Below the pieces are notes generated by a model that saw only the letters and a list, made by a program, of their open reading frames with translations, searched no databases and had not been told where the DNA came from. 64,000 nt of DNA from Thaumasiovibrio sp047250365 (lineage in GTDB: Bacteria > Pseudomonadota > Gammaproteobacteria > Enterobacterales > Vibrionaceae), in NCBI RefSeq assembly GCF_047250365.1, contig NZ_JBLBVL010000008.1:70396-134395 (forward strand), in the 5' to 3' direction. Both the position numbers and the translations under genes were made by a program. Positions within the stretch are counted from its first letter, which is position 1. Every line of letters starts with the position of its first letter. Below, one piece after another: positions 1-8,556 of the stretch.

Positions 1-2
1 GC

Positions 3-1721
3 ACTATCGATAAATGGCTACCGAAGGTATTGCGTTCTGCCAATGTGATTGAGTTTGAGCTATCGAATCAGAGTGGCAGTGTTTTCCACTATACCGTAAC
101 GACATATCAAGCGCGCACCACGCTGCGGCAACAAAGAAACTACACCTTGGTACACAACCCTGATTTGCAGGTGCAATTAACATCTGAACCCGCTCTTAGC
201 TATGCCAGTTACTCTCTCAGTGCGATGAGCACGATTACTTTGGCGATTTTGGTGGTTGGAATCGGAATTATCTTTGGTGTGCAGTGGCTAAAAAGGCAGT
301 TACATGGCTCGGAAGTGCTGGAAACGCGTGGACGTATGATCTTAGCTGGACGGTTAGAAGAGTATCAAAGTGGCCGTGTTGAAGAGTGGCCAGTAACGGC
401 CAGTTTGGCGTTGGATCAGGTGATTACAGAGTTGCAAGATGCGAGGCAAGAGCGCAGTCGTTTTGATACGTTTATCCGCACCCATACTTTTCTTGATCAA
501 CTCACAGGAGCGGCCAATCGGGTGCTATTTGATAGTCGGTTGAGTGCCCAAGTGAAGGAGCATGACAATACTGGAGCGGTGATTCTCATTCAGATCTTTG
601 AGTTTGATGAGGTCTACGCCGACATGGATAGTGAGCAGACAGATGAGTTCATTAAAGATGTCGCCACGGTGATCACCAGCTTGAGTCAACGCTTCCCAGA
701 TTCTGTTTTATCGCGTTATTTTGACGGGCAATTTGCCTTATTGTTAGCCAATCCAACTCAAGCCGAAGTCGGCGCATTCATCAATCAATTGCTTAAAGCA
801 TTAGAAAAGTTGCAGCCTCCGCAGCCATTGACGCCGGATAACTGGTGCCATGTGGGAGTGAGTTACTTTAAAGCGGATGAGCGCCGTGGTCGTATTATGG
901 ATGAAGCCAATATGGCCCTAAAAAGTGCTCAACTACAGGGTACAAATAGCTGGTTGGCATTTCGTAAAGAGAACCAATTAGTGGAAGGGCGGGGAAATGT
1001 GCGTTGGCGAACCTTGTTTGATCATATCTTAGAGCAAGAGAAGATCGTGCTCTATCACCAGCCTGTATTTCGTCATCAACAGTGCATTCATCATGAGTTG
1101 CTGGCTCGGATCCGTGATGAAAATGGCATGCTAATCAAAGCATCCCGCTTCCTTCCCGCGATGAAAGAGGTGGGCTATATTTCCCGCTTAGACCGTTTCA
1201 TGTTGAGTAAGGCATTGAAATTGTTGGCACAGGAAGAAGGGGCGATTTCTATCAATATCAGTGTCAGTTCACTGTCTAATCGTAATTTTTACCGCTGGTT
1301 TTCACAGTCACTGCTCGAATGCTCCCGCTCTCGTTTGCAGCGGTTGAGTATTGAAATTTCTGAAGCTAGCGCCGTGGCGTCCATTGATGTGCTGCGCCCG
1401 GTTGCGCGTCTGTTGCACGGGCTCGGTGTGGCGTTGATCGTTGACCATGCGGGTCGTTCCGTGGTGAGCATGCACTATATCAAAGAGCTAAAGCCACAGA
1501 TGATCAAGCTACATCGTAGTTTGGTGAAAGACATTCATCAACGTTCTGAGAACCAACTCTATATCCGCAGCATGTTGGGCTCTGCCACCAATACTGAAGC
1601 AGAAGTGGTGGCGGTGGGAGTTGAACGCGACAAGGAGTGGCGTTGTCTGCAACAGTTGGGTGTCAACGTAGGACAGGGACGATTGTTTGGGGCTGAGTTA
1701 CGTCGCAATATGCCCGACTAA
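3..1721 (+). CDS. csrD: CsrD (MshH), degenerate GGDEF-EAL regulator, 5'-truncated by window edge
   Basis: The frame is open to base 3 with no start codon, so the gene continues upstream; family members are about 640-680 residues and about 570 are visible. A membrane segment (TITLAILVVGIGIIFG) is followed by a linker, a GGDEF-like domain beginning DQLTGAANR, and an EAL-like domain. Both signatures are degenerate: YFDGQF replaces GGDEF and HELLARI replaces EALLR, as in E. coli CsrD, which neither makes nor degrades c-di-GMP. In E. coli CsrD promotes RNase E decay of the CsrB/CsrC sRNAs, freeing CsrA. In Vibrio this gene heads the MSHA locus and is also called mshH. A 166-base A+T-rich gap separates it from mshI, so the msh genes probably have their own promoter. 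The identity is secure; its role here is inferred from homologues. Confidence 0.9.
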   Translation, partial: TIDKWLPKVLRSANVIEFELSNQSGSVFHYTVTTYQARTTLRQQRNYTLVHNPDLQVQLTSEPALSYASYSLSAMSTITLAILVVGIGIIFGVQWLKRQLHGSEVLETRGRMILAGRLEEYQSGRVEEWPVTASLALDQVITELQDARQERSRFDTFIRTHTFLDQLTGAANRVLFDSRLSAQVKEHDNTGAVILIQIFEFDEVYADMDSEQTDEFIKDVATVITSLSQRFPDSVLSRYFDGQFALLLANPTQAEVGAFINQLLKALEKLQPPQPLTPDNWCHVGVSYFKADERRGRIMDEANMALKSAQLQGTNSWLAFRKENQLVEGRGNVRWRTLFDHILEQEKIVLYHQPVFRHQQCIHHELLARIRDENGMLIKASRFLPAMKEVGYISRLDRFMLSKALKLLAQEEGAISINISVSSLSNRNFYRWFSQSLLECSRSRLQRLSIEISEASAVASIDVLRPVARLLHGLGVALIVDHAGRSVVSMHYIKELKPQMIKLHRSLVKDIHQRSENQLYIRSMLGSATNTEAEVVAVGVERDKEWRCLQQLGVNVGQGRLFGAELRRNMPD

Positions 1722-1887
1722 ATGGGGCATAACATACTTATTTTAATGATGAAGTGAGAAATGACTCATAGGGTTCAAAAAATAGACTTGATCTACGCGA
1801 GCCAATATTATATTTACTCTATTACATATGAATTTGAAGTAATATCACAGAAATATTGATGCCAGCAATACTAGGGAGTGGTTGGTT

Positions 1888-3381
1888 ATGGCTTGGTGGC
1901 GTAGCGTACTTCCAGTTAAGACGAAAAAGAAGCGGATGCCCGCTGGTATTGCTGTAACCGCTGCGGGTATCTATGCAGTAAATGGTGCAGATGGACGTGC
2001 GCCGCAATTTGCCTGGGATTTTTGTGCTTTTGATGCCGTCTCCTCTTGGCAGCAGGCCGTTGACAGCGTTGTAAAGACCCTTTCCTTACGCGGGCGTGCG
2101 GTGACGTTGACCCTAGACGCTAGTTTCTACCAAAGTTTTTCAATTGATATGCCTGCCATTCCCCCGAATGAATGGCCTACCGCGCTGCCTTTTTTAGTCA
2201 AAGATTTGCTCAATGAGCCGCCGCAACAGATTGTTGCCGCAGGGCTTCCCCATCTATCTGCAAAGCGCTTGCAGACATATGTCGCTCGCCGAGAACAGAT
2301 GATTGATTTGGTCGTGGCTTGCGACGCCGCTGGCATCAGCATTGAGAGCATCGGTGTTGAAGAGTTATCTTTGGCAACCCTAGCGTCTGCCACTCAGCAT
2401 GATGTTATTTTGTATCGTCAGCAAAATGGCGCACTGATGCTGGCGTCTTTTATTGAACAGCAGCACGGTTTGCAGCGCCGGATTCGCAGTATTCATGGCG
2501 CGATCAGTGGTCCCGATATTACCCCGTTAGAGTTGGATACGCTGGCATTGGAGTTGCAGCGTTCATTGGACTATCTGGCGGCGCAACATCGCGATACGCC
2601 CGTGTCGCGTTTACGTCTACGCTGTGATGGAGAAGACAACGAAGCCCTTGCTGTGGCGCTGTCTGAGCGTTTGAATGTGAGTGTCGACCGGCTGGGAGAT
2701 GGGCTTCCTACCGATCTGCCGATGGGCGGGCTGCTTGCACTGAGTGCCGCCGGCGCTTCTTCTCATGCGCTTAATCTTTATTCACCGCTCCTGCGTCCTC
2801 GCGCAGAGCGGCTAACCCTCAATAGAGTGGCATTGTGTGGTGGTATCGTCGCGGCATTGTTGGCGACAGCCGGGATCCACCAAGAGTGGCAGTATCGGCA
2901 GTTAATGGCACAGACCAGTACGATAAATGTGCAGTTGGCAAGTAGCGTGGATCGTTTATCCCGCTTAACCGCAGAGCAGGCGCAGCGCCAGCCTAGTGCG
3001 GAGAAAAAACAACAGGTGCGAGTCTTAGAGCAGCGCATTGCTGACAAGCGCGTCGCATTACAGACGATCACCGCCCATGATGAGCGTTTACGGGTGGGGT
3101 ATGCACAGGTATTGGCGGATCTCGCCACCATTCATCAGCGTGATATCTCTCTACAAAGCATTTCGATAACTGGCAATGCACTGAATATTGATGGTTTTGC
3201 TGCGTCACCTGAAGCGGTCCCGCGCTGGGTGCAGCAATTTAATACCCGCCCGGCGCTGATGGAGCGCGGATTCCGCCATTTTGAATTGACTCGCTCAACG
3301 TCAAAGGGAGTGACGTTTGCCTTGCAAACCCTGCATTCTGAACCGATGGCAGAGCCGTTTAAGCATGAGGTGTTGCAATGA
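1888..3381 (+). CDS. mshI: MshI, MSHA pilus inner-membrane assembly protein (PilM/PilN-like)
   Basis: First gene of the MSHA secretion group. About 300 N-terminal residues resemble the cytoplasmic actin-like PilM/GspL fold. One membrane segment (GGIVAALLATAGI, near residue 320) leads to a coiled-coil and a PilN-like periplasmic domain. The protein therefore looks like a PilM-PilN fusion forming the inner-membrane alignment platform together with MshJ. I place the start at ATG 1888 because AGGGAG (1873-1878) lies 9 bases upstream; the in-frame TTG at 1882 would sit only 3 bases from it. The stop overlaps the mshJ start (ATGA), indicating translational coupling. Function is assigned from family and position in the locus. 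Confidence 0.88.
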   Translation: MAWWRSVLPVKTKKKRMPAGIAVTAAGIYAVNGADGRAPQFAWDFCAFDAVSSWQQAVDSVVKTLSLRGRAVTLTLDASFYQSFSIDMPAIPPNEWPTALPFLVKDLLNEPPQQIVAAGLPHLSAKRLQTYVARREQMIDLVVACDAAGISIESIGVEELSLATLASATQHDVILYRQQNGALMLASFIEQQHGLQRRIRSIHGAISGPDITPLELDTLALELQRSLDYLAAQHRDTPVSRLRLRCDGEDNEALAVALSERLNVSVDRLGDGLPTDLPMGGLLALSAAGASSHALNLYSPLLRPRAERLTLNRVALCGGIVAALLATAGIHQEWQYRQLMAQTSTINVQLASSVDRLSRLTAEQAQRQPSAEKKQQVRVLEQRIADKRVALQTITAHDERLRVGYAQVLADLATIHQRDISLQSISITGNALNIDGFAASPEAVPRWVQQFNTRPALMERGFRHFELTRSTSKGVTFALQTLHSEPMAEPFKHEVLQ

Positions 3382-4046
3382 TACAGCAGCATTGGAAAGT
3401 GTGGCAGACGCGCTTTCAGGCGTTATCACGACGAGAAAGAAGTTTGTTGGCGCTGTTACTGTTGACCGCTGTGGCTTGGTTAGGCGGCGTCGGGATTGTT
3501 GAGCCTATCTATCTGAAGCGTCTACAACAACAGCAAGCATTTGATACGACCGAGCAGCAGTTGATACAGCATCAAGAGCTGTTGGCATCAGCACAATGGC
3601 AATATAAACAAGACCCTGATTTGGAGTTGAATCGACAAATCTCAGCGTTGAAAGCACGAGAAGCGTTGTTGCAGCAGCAACTTGAATTGCAGGTTCGTCA
3701 GTTAGTCAGTCCTGCAGAGATGGCAGCACTGTTGGAAGAGACATTAGCACTTGCGCAGAATATCGAAATTATCTCGCTACGCTCCTTGCCAGCTCAAGCC
3801 TTAACCCAAGATTCAGATAGTGAGCAACAAGAGGCGATACAAGGAGGGGGTTACTATCTGCACCCATTCTCATTGACCCTTTCAGGGCGGTATCGAGATA
3901 TTTACACCTACCTTAAAGCGCTAGAGGCAATGCCAGTAGCGTTCTATTGGCAGCAGTTTGATTACCAGGTTAAACGCCACCCTATCGCAGAGGTTAATTT
4001 AATGCTTTATACCTTAGGGCCGAGGAAGGAGTTTATTCGTGGTTAG
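3378..4046 (+). CDS. mshJ: MshJ, MSHA pilus assembly protein (PilO/GspM-like)
   Basis: A 222-residue bitopic protein. It has a basic cytoplasmic N-terminus, a membrane segment (SLLALLLLTAVAWLGG, about residues 23-38), a long Gln-rich coiled-coil (about 50-110) and a small periplasmic alpha/beta domain. This is the PilO/GspM layout, so it should pair with the PilN-like half of MshI under the secretin. It is translationally coupled to mshI (ATGA) and its 3' end overlaps mshK by 8 bases. No catalytic residues are expected. Naming rests on gene order and architecture. Confidence 0.85.
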   Translation: MIQQHWKVWQTRFQALSRRERSLLALLLLTAVAWLGGVGIVEPIYLKRLQQQQAFDTTEQQLIQHQELLASAQWQYKQDPDLELNRQISALKAREALLQQQLELQVRQLVSPAEMAALLEETLALAQNIEIISLRSLPAQALTQDSDSEQQEAIQGGGYYLHPFSLTLSGRYRDIYTYLKALEAMPVAFYWQQFDYQVKRHPIAEVNLMLYTLGPRKEFIRG

Positions 4047-4347
4047 GATATTGAGTGCGTTAACGCTTTTTCTGTCAACGGCGGTATCGGCGACTTGGGT
4101 CGATCCGACGGCACCATTGGGACAAATGCCCCCGCCTAAGCAGCAAGCTAAACCTTTGGTGGCCCCAACCTTGGAGGGCATTATTTGTGTGTCGGAATGT
4201 CGCGCTGTACTCAATGGCACGTCAGTCAGTTCTGGCGAGACGATTCAGGGGTTTTATGTCGCGGCGATACAGTCCGATCAGGTGACGTTACGTCATGGTC
4301 GCAAAACCCTCGCTTTGACACTTTTTCAGGATCACATTAAGCAGTAG
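4039..4347 (+). CDS. mshK: MshK, small MSHA biogenesis protein (PilP-like)
   Basis: A 102-residue protein with a probable N-terminal signal sequence (ILSALTLFLSTAVSA) and a Pro-rich stretch (WVDPTAPLGQMPPPKQQ), then a small beta-rich domain containing two Cys (CVSEC) that could form a disulfide. The layout fits a PilP/GspC-like periplasmic link between the inner-membrane platform and the secretin. The start is GTG at 4039, supported by AGGAAGGAG seven bases upstream and inside the mshJ 3' end. It lies between mshJ and mshL as in other msh loci. Confidence 0.8.
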   Translation: MVRILSALTLFLSTAVSATWVDPTAPLGQMPPPKQQAKPLVAPTLEGIICVSECRAVLNGTSVSSGETIQGFYVAAIQSDQVTLRHGRKTLALTLFQDHIKQ

Positions 4348-4354
4348 GAAATCG

Positions 4355-5977
4355 ATGCGTAATACAGTGATGGTATGCCTGTGCCTTATTTTGGCCGGGT
4401 GCAGTATGGGGCATCAGCCGCCAACGGATATTCAACAAGCCCTTAATCAAGCTGCGTTAGATGCGCAGATACGACACGCTTTGCCAGCCGCTGTGAGCGC
4501 AGATTTAATGCCATCTGGAAGACGGGGAATGGAGATGGCACCGCCGCGACCAGATGCACAACGATTTAGTGTCAGTGCTAAACAGATTGATGTGCGCGAT
4601 TTCTTGGGCGCATTGGTCAAAGATACTGAATACAGTGTGGTGATTCACCCTGAGGTGAGCGGTCAGGTGAGTTTTAATTTGCAGTCGGTCACCTTGGAGG
4701 ATGTCTTTACGGTGATGACCGATATCTACGGTTATGAGATCCATCGACGCAATAACATTATTCAAGTCTTTCCGGCAGGGCTGCGTACAGAAACATTTCG
4801 GGTCGATTACCTGCAATTAACGCGACAAGGTAGCTCGATGACTACCGTGAGTACGGGCTCGGTTTCTAATGACGATAGGGGGAACAGTCTTGACTCTCAG
4901 GCATCTGATGGTGGTTATCACAATGGTTCTCGCGGCGGAGCATCTGGGGGAACACAAATTAGTACCTTGTCGCAAAGCCAGTTCTGGTCACAGTTAGAAC
5001 GCAGTATTGCCGCGATTATTGGTGCCGGTGAAGGTCATTCGGTGGTGGTGTCGCCGCAAGCCAGTTTGGTCACAGTGAAAGCGCCAGCGGCGCAGTTGCG
5101 TGAAGTGAAGCAGTACCTTGATATGTCACATGCGCGCTTGCGTCGTCAAGTGATCCTTGAAGCCAAGATCTTAGAAGTCACCCTCAATGATGGCTACCAA
5201 CAGGGAATTAATTGGACCAATCTGAGTAAGTCGATTGGTGGCACAGTGATCGGCATCGATCGTCCAAATACTGGTAGTGCGACACTCCCTGGCCTTGACG
5301 CTATTGGCACAGTGCTGGGCGGGCAGACCAATATTACCATTGGTGATGGTAATTTCGAGGCTGTGATGCGCTTTATGAATACGCAAGGTGATCTGAATGT
5401 GCTTTCTAGTCCACGCTTGACCGCGGCCAACAACCAAAAGGCAGTGATCAAGGTGGGTAATGATGCCTACTTTGTCACCAATGTCTCCAGTGATAGCAGC
5501 ACCGAAACCAATCGAATCTCTTCTGATTTAGAGCTAACGCCCTTTTTCTCTGGGATCTCGTTAGATGTCACTCCGCAAATTGATGATGATGGTGGGGTTC
5601 TTCTGCATGTCCACCCTGCAGTGATCGAGGTGACTGAGGATATCAAACATATTGATCTTGGCACGAGCCAAGGGGCGATCACGCTGCCTTTAGCCAGTAG
5701 TTCAATTCGAGAGTCTGACTCAATCATTCATGCTCACAGTGGCGATGTGGTGGTGATTGGCGGTTTGATGCGCAGTAGCAGCAGTGACAGTGTGTCCAAG
5801 GTACCGTTATTAGGGGATATTCCGGGCTTGGGGCACTTATTCCGTAATGTATCGAAACTACACAGTAAAACTGAACTGGTCATTTTATTGCGTCCTACGG
5901 TAGTTGGTGCAGATACATGGCAGCAAGAGATTGATCGTTCGCGTAACTTGCTCGATAGCTGGTTTGCAGGGAGCTAA
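4355..5977 (+). CDS. mshL: MshL, outer-membrane secretin of the MSHA pilus
   Basis: A 540-residue lipoprotein secretin. The signal peptide ends in a lipobox (LAGC, Cys16). A short N-terminal secretin/TonB-like domain (FSVSAKQIDVRDFLGALVKD onward, about residues 70-145) is followed by a Ser/Gly-rich linker (about 160-210) and the C-terminal secretin beta-barrel domain with the family-typical VVIGGLMRSS and VPLLGDIPGLGHLFR stretches. It forms the multimeric pore through which the pilus leaves the cell. AGGAA lies ahead of ATG 4355. Unlike V. cholerae, it is followed directly (2 bases) by mshN rather than by mshM. Confidence 0.95.
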   Translation: MRNTVMVCLCLILAGCSMGHQPPTDIQQALNQAALDAQIRHALPAAVSADLMPSGRRGMEMAPPRPDAQRFSVSAKQIDVRDFLGALVKDTEYSVVIHPEVSGQVSFNLQSVTLEDVFTVMTDIYGYEIHRRNNIIQVFPAGLRTETFRVDYLQLTRQGSSMTTVSTGSVSNDDRGNSLDSQASDGGYHNGSRGGASGGTQISTLSQSQFWSQLERSIAAIIGAGEGHSVVVSPQASLVTVKAPAAQLREVKQYLDMSHARLRRQVILEAKILEVTLNDGYQQGINWTNLSKSIGGTVIGIDRPNTGSATLPGLDAIGTVLGGQTNITIGDGNFEAVMRFMNTQGDLNVLSSPRLTAANNQKAVIKVGNDAYFVTNVSSDSSTETNRISSDLELTPFFSGISLDVTPQIDDDGGVLLHVHPAVIEVTEDIKHIDLGTSQGAITLPLASSSIRESDSIIHAHSGDVVVIGGLMRSSSSDSVSKVPLLGDIPGLGHLFRNVSKLHSKTELVILLRPTVVGADTWQQEIDRSRNLLDSWFAGS

Positions 5978-5979
5978 AG

Positions 5980-6747
5980 ATGAAGCACAAAATGCAGGCT
6001 GTGTTCCTGTTTGTGATGTTCAGCACTGACGTGAACATTGGCGTGAGCGCTGACATGATGCCAGTCAACATGCAAGATCAGTCGCCAGCTCATACGGCAG
6101 TTGACGAGCCAGCTCAACAACAAACGCTAATGATTGAAGTGGCATCTTTAACGACAGAGCAGCTGGTTGAGCAGTATTTGCAGGATGGCAAGAAAGCCAT
6201 GGCCAACGGTGATAGCCAAAAAGCGTTGCAGCACTATACGCAAGCGCTCGAATTGGCGCCGCAACGCACGACGCTTCGCCAACAAGTGGCGGCACTGCAT
6301 TATGGTCGTCGCGAGACCGCACAGGCGGTAGACATTTTGCAGCGTGGTCTTGCTGTTGAATCGGATAATCAAGCATTGCGACTGACGCTAGCCCGCTTGT
6401 TACAGCAAGAGTCGCAACCCCAAGCCGCATTGACGGCTCTGCTCCCCTTTACGTCCATTAATGATCTTGAATATGCCGCTTTACGCGGCGCACTTGCTCA
6501 TCAGTTAAATGACAACAAGATCGCGCTACAAAGCTATCGCTATCTAACCCAACAACATCCTTTCGATGGGCGCTGGTGGTTGGGATTGGCCATTGCCAAT
6601 GAGCGTAGTGGAAAATTTGTACAGGCTGAAGAGGCTTACCAGCAGGCCCAGCAATATAGCGGTCTCTCTGTGCAATCGCAGAGTTTTGTTCAGCAACGTT
6701 TGTATGCACTACAGCATTTACAAGAAGAGGGTAGCGTGTGGCAATAA
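5980..6747 (+). CDS. mshN: MshN, TPR protein of MSHA biogenesis (short form)
   Basis: A 255-residue protein with a hydrophobic N-terminal segment (AVFLFVMFSTDVNIG) and then tetratricopeptide-like helical repeats from about residue 60 to the end. One clear repeat starts KKAMANGDSQKALQHYTQAL. In other Vibrio loci MshN follows the AAA+ ATPase MshM and, as I recall it, is markedly longer. Here mshM is missing and MshN keeps mainly the TPR region behind a membrane or signal segment. A deletion spanning mshM and the 5' part of mshN is a plausible origin, but the frame is intact. The start is 2 bases after the mshL stop and the 3' end overlaps mshE by 10 bases, so it is still embedded in a translated operon. 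Confidence 0.72.
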   Translation: MKHKMQAVFLFVMFSTDVNIGVSADMMPVNMQDQSPAHTAVDEPAQQQTLMIEVASLTTEQLVEQYLQDGKKAMANGDSQKALQHYTQALELAPQRTTLRQQVAALHYGRRETAQAVDILQRGLAVESDNQALRLTLARLLQQESQPQAALTALLPFTSINDLEYAALRGALAHQLNDNKIALQSYRYLTQQHPFDGRWWLGLAIANERSGKFVQAEEAYQQAQQYSGLSVQSQSFVQQRLYALQHLQEEGSVWQ

Positions 6748-8546
6748 AGCTGAGAAAACGGCTTGGTGACTTGCTGGTTGAGGAGCAGGTGATCAATGCG
6801 CAGCAACTCGATCACGCTTTGCGTGTTCAGCGCGACTCTGGGCGTAAGTTGGGTGACACTTTAATCCAACTTGGCTTTTTAAACGAAACGCAGTTGATCA
6901 AGTTTTTGGCCGAACAGCTCGGGATTGCTCGTTTGGATCTTACCCGTTTCCATGTCGATATGGATGCTGTTGCGCTGTTGCCAGAAGTGCATGCGCGACG
7001 CTTACGTGCGTTGGTGATTGGCTTTAATCGTGGCAATAAGTTGCGCGTTGCGATGAGCGATCCAGCGGATCTGGTGGCACAAGAAGCCTTGTTGGCACAG
7101 TTGCATCAGTATGATGTTGAGTTGGTTATTGCGGCGGAGTCGCAACTGTTGCAAGCCTTTGATCGTTTCTATCGTCGTACGAAAGAGATCCACTCTTTTG
7201 CTGAGCAGTTACATGCAGAACACCAGCATAGCAGCGGACTCGATTTTAGTCTGGCAGCATTTGACGATAATGATGAAGTCACTGTCGTTAAATTGATTAA
7301 CTCGCTGTTCGAAGATGCGCTGCAAGTGGGGGCGTCTGATATCCACATTGAACCGGATCAAGACACGCTACGTATCCGGCAACGCATTGATGGTTTGTTA
7401 CATGAAACGCTAATTAACGAGGTGGATGCGGCGGCGGCGCTGGTGTTGCGCTTGAAATTGATGAGTGGGCTGGACATTGCTGAGAAACGTCTACCGCAAG
7501 ATGGCCGTTTTCATGTCTCGGTGCGCGATCGTGAGGTGGATGTGAGGATCTCTACCCTGCCGACCGAGCATGGTGAAGCAGTAGTGATGCGCTTGTTGGA
7601 TCAATCAGCGGGATTGCTGAGTTTGAGCGAGATCGGCATGCCGACTGAGATCTTGGCACGTTTACGCCGTCAGTTGCAACGTCCCCATGGCATGATTTTG
7701 GTAACAGGCCCAACAGGCTCGGGAAAGACCACCACCCTGTATGCCGCATTGAATGAGTTAAACCAACCGCAAAAGAAAATTATTACCGTTGAGGATCCGG
7801 TTGAGTATCGATTACCTCGAGTAAGCCAAGTACAGGTTAACAATAAAGTGGGGCTGACATTTTCAGCCGCACTGCGCACATTTTTGCGCCAAGATCCGGA
7901 CATTTTGTTGGTTGGCGAGATGCGCGATGAAGAGACCGCAGAGATTGGTTTACGTGCGGCATTAACGGGTCACTTAGTGTTATCAACACTGCATACCAAC
8001 AATGCGGTGGATAGTGCGTTACGACTCTTAGACATGCAAGCGCCCGGCTATTTAGTGGCAAGTTCGGTGAGTGCAGTATTGGCACAGCGTTTAGTGCGGC
8101 GGGTCTGTCCAGACTGCCGCAGTGATGAGGTCTTAGAGCCGCAACAACTGGGTTGGCTGGGTAGCCGTTTTCCTCAGCTATACCATCAGCGTTTTGTGCG
8201 TGGTACTGGCTGTCAGAACTGTAACCTAACCGGATACAAAGGACGTATTGGCGTCTTCGAGCTGTTAGAGATGGACGTGACCATGATGGATGCATTGCGC
8301 GGTGGCGATAGCGTTGGCTTCGCCCAACTAGCACGCTTGAACCCAGATTATCAGCCACTACTGATGAATGCACTGGAGCTAGCGATACAAGGGGTCACGT
8401 CACTGGAAGAGGTGATGAAGTTGGCTGACGGCGAAGATGGAGAGAGGCAGGAATTGACTCTACCCATGGGATTAATGGAACCGATATCTGCTGTTGATCC
8501 ATCTGCGTCAGAGCTGGCGCCATCTGCACCTGAGCTTGAGCAGTGA
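6738..8546 (+). CDS. mshE: MshE, c-di-GMP-responsive pilus extension ATPase
   Basis: A 602-residue GspE/PilB-type ATPase that powers MSHA pilin polymerisation from the cytoplasmic face. The N-terminus carries two tandem MshEN motifs, starting RLGDLLVEEQVINAQQL (about residue 8) and KLGDTLIQLGFLNETQL (about residue 36); this is the domain shown in V. cholerae MshE to bind c-di-GMP. The Walker A motif GPTGSGKTTT is near residue 325, and ILLVGEMRDEET (Walker B) near 388. A zinc tetracysteine (CPDC...CQNC) lies near 456-494. The start is GTG 6738 inside the end of mshN, preceded by AGAAGAGGG. A 55-residue tail after the ATPase domain is acidic and Ala/Ser/Pro-rich. Confidence 0.96.
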   Translation: MAIKLRKRLGDLLVEEQVINAQQLDHALRVQRDSGRKLGDTLIQLGFLNETQLIKFLAEQLGIARLDLTRFHVDMDAVALLPEVHARRLRALVIGFNRGNKLRVAMSDPADLVAQEALLAQLHQYDVELVIAAESQLLQAFDRFYRRTKEIHSFAEQLHAEHQHSSGLDFSLAAFDDNDEVTVVKLINSLFEDALQVGASDIHIEPDQDTLRIRQRIDGLLHETLINEVDAAAALVLRLKLMSGLDIAEKRLPQDGRFHVSVRDREVDVRISTLPTEHGEAVVMRLLDQSAGLLSLSEIGMPTEILARLRRQLQRPHGMILVTGPTGSGKTTTLYAALNELNQPQKKIITVEDPVEYRLPRVSQVQVNNKVGLTFSAALRTFLRQDPDILLVGEMRDEETAEIGLRAALTGHLVLSTLHTNNAVDSALRLLDMQAPGYLVASSVSAVLAQRLVRRVCPDCRSDEVLEPQQLGWLGSRFPQLYHQRFVRGTGCQNCNLTGYKGRIGVFELLEMDVTMMDALRGGDSVGFAQLARLNPDYQPLLMNALELAIQGVTSLEEVMKLADGEDGERQELTLPMGLMEPISAVDPSASELAPSAPELEQ

Positions 8547-8556
8547 GATCCATAGG

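Noticed and set aside
1722..1887. A sigma-70 promoter for mshI in the A+T-rich gap (TTGATC at 1788, TATTTA at 1811)
   Set aside because: The -10 matches at only three positions and A/T-rich DNA offers many equal alternatives; a promoter is expected but not locatable.
7837..8373. A 178-codon antisense frame inside mshE
   Set aside because: Opposite the conserved ATPase core and without a ribosome site or family resemblance.
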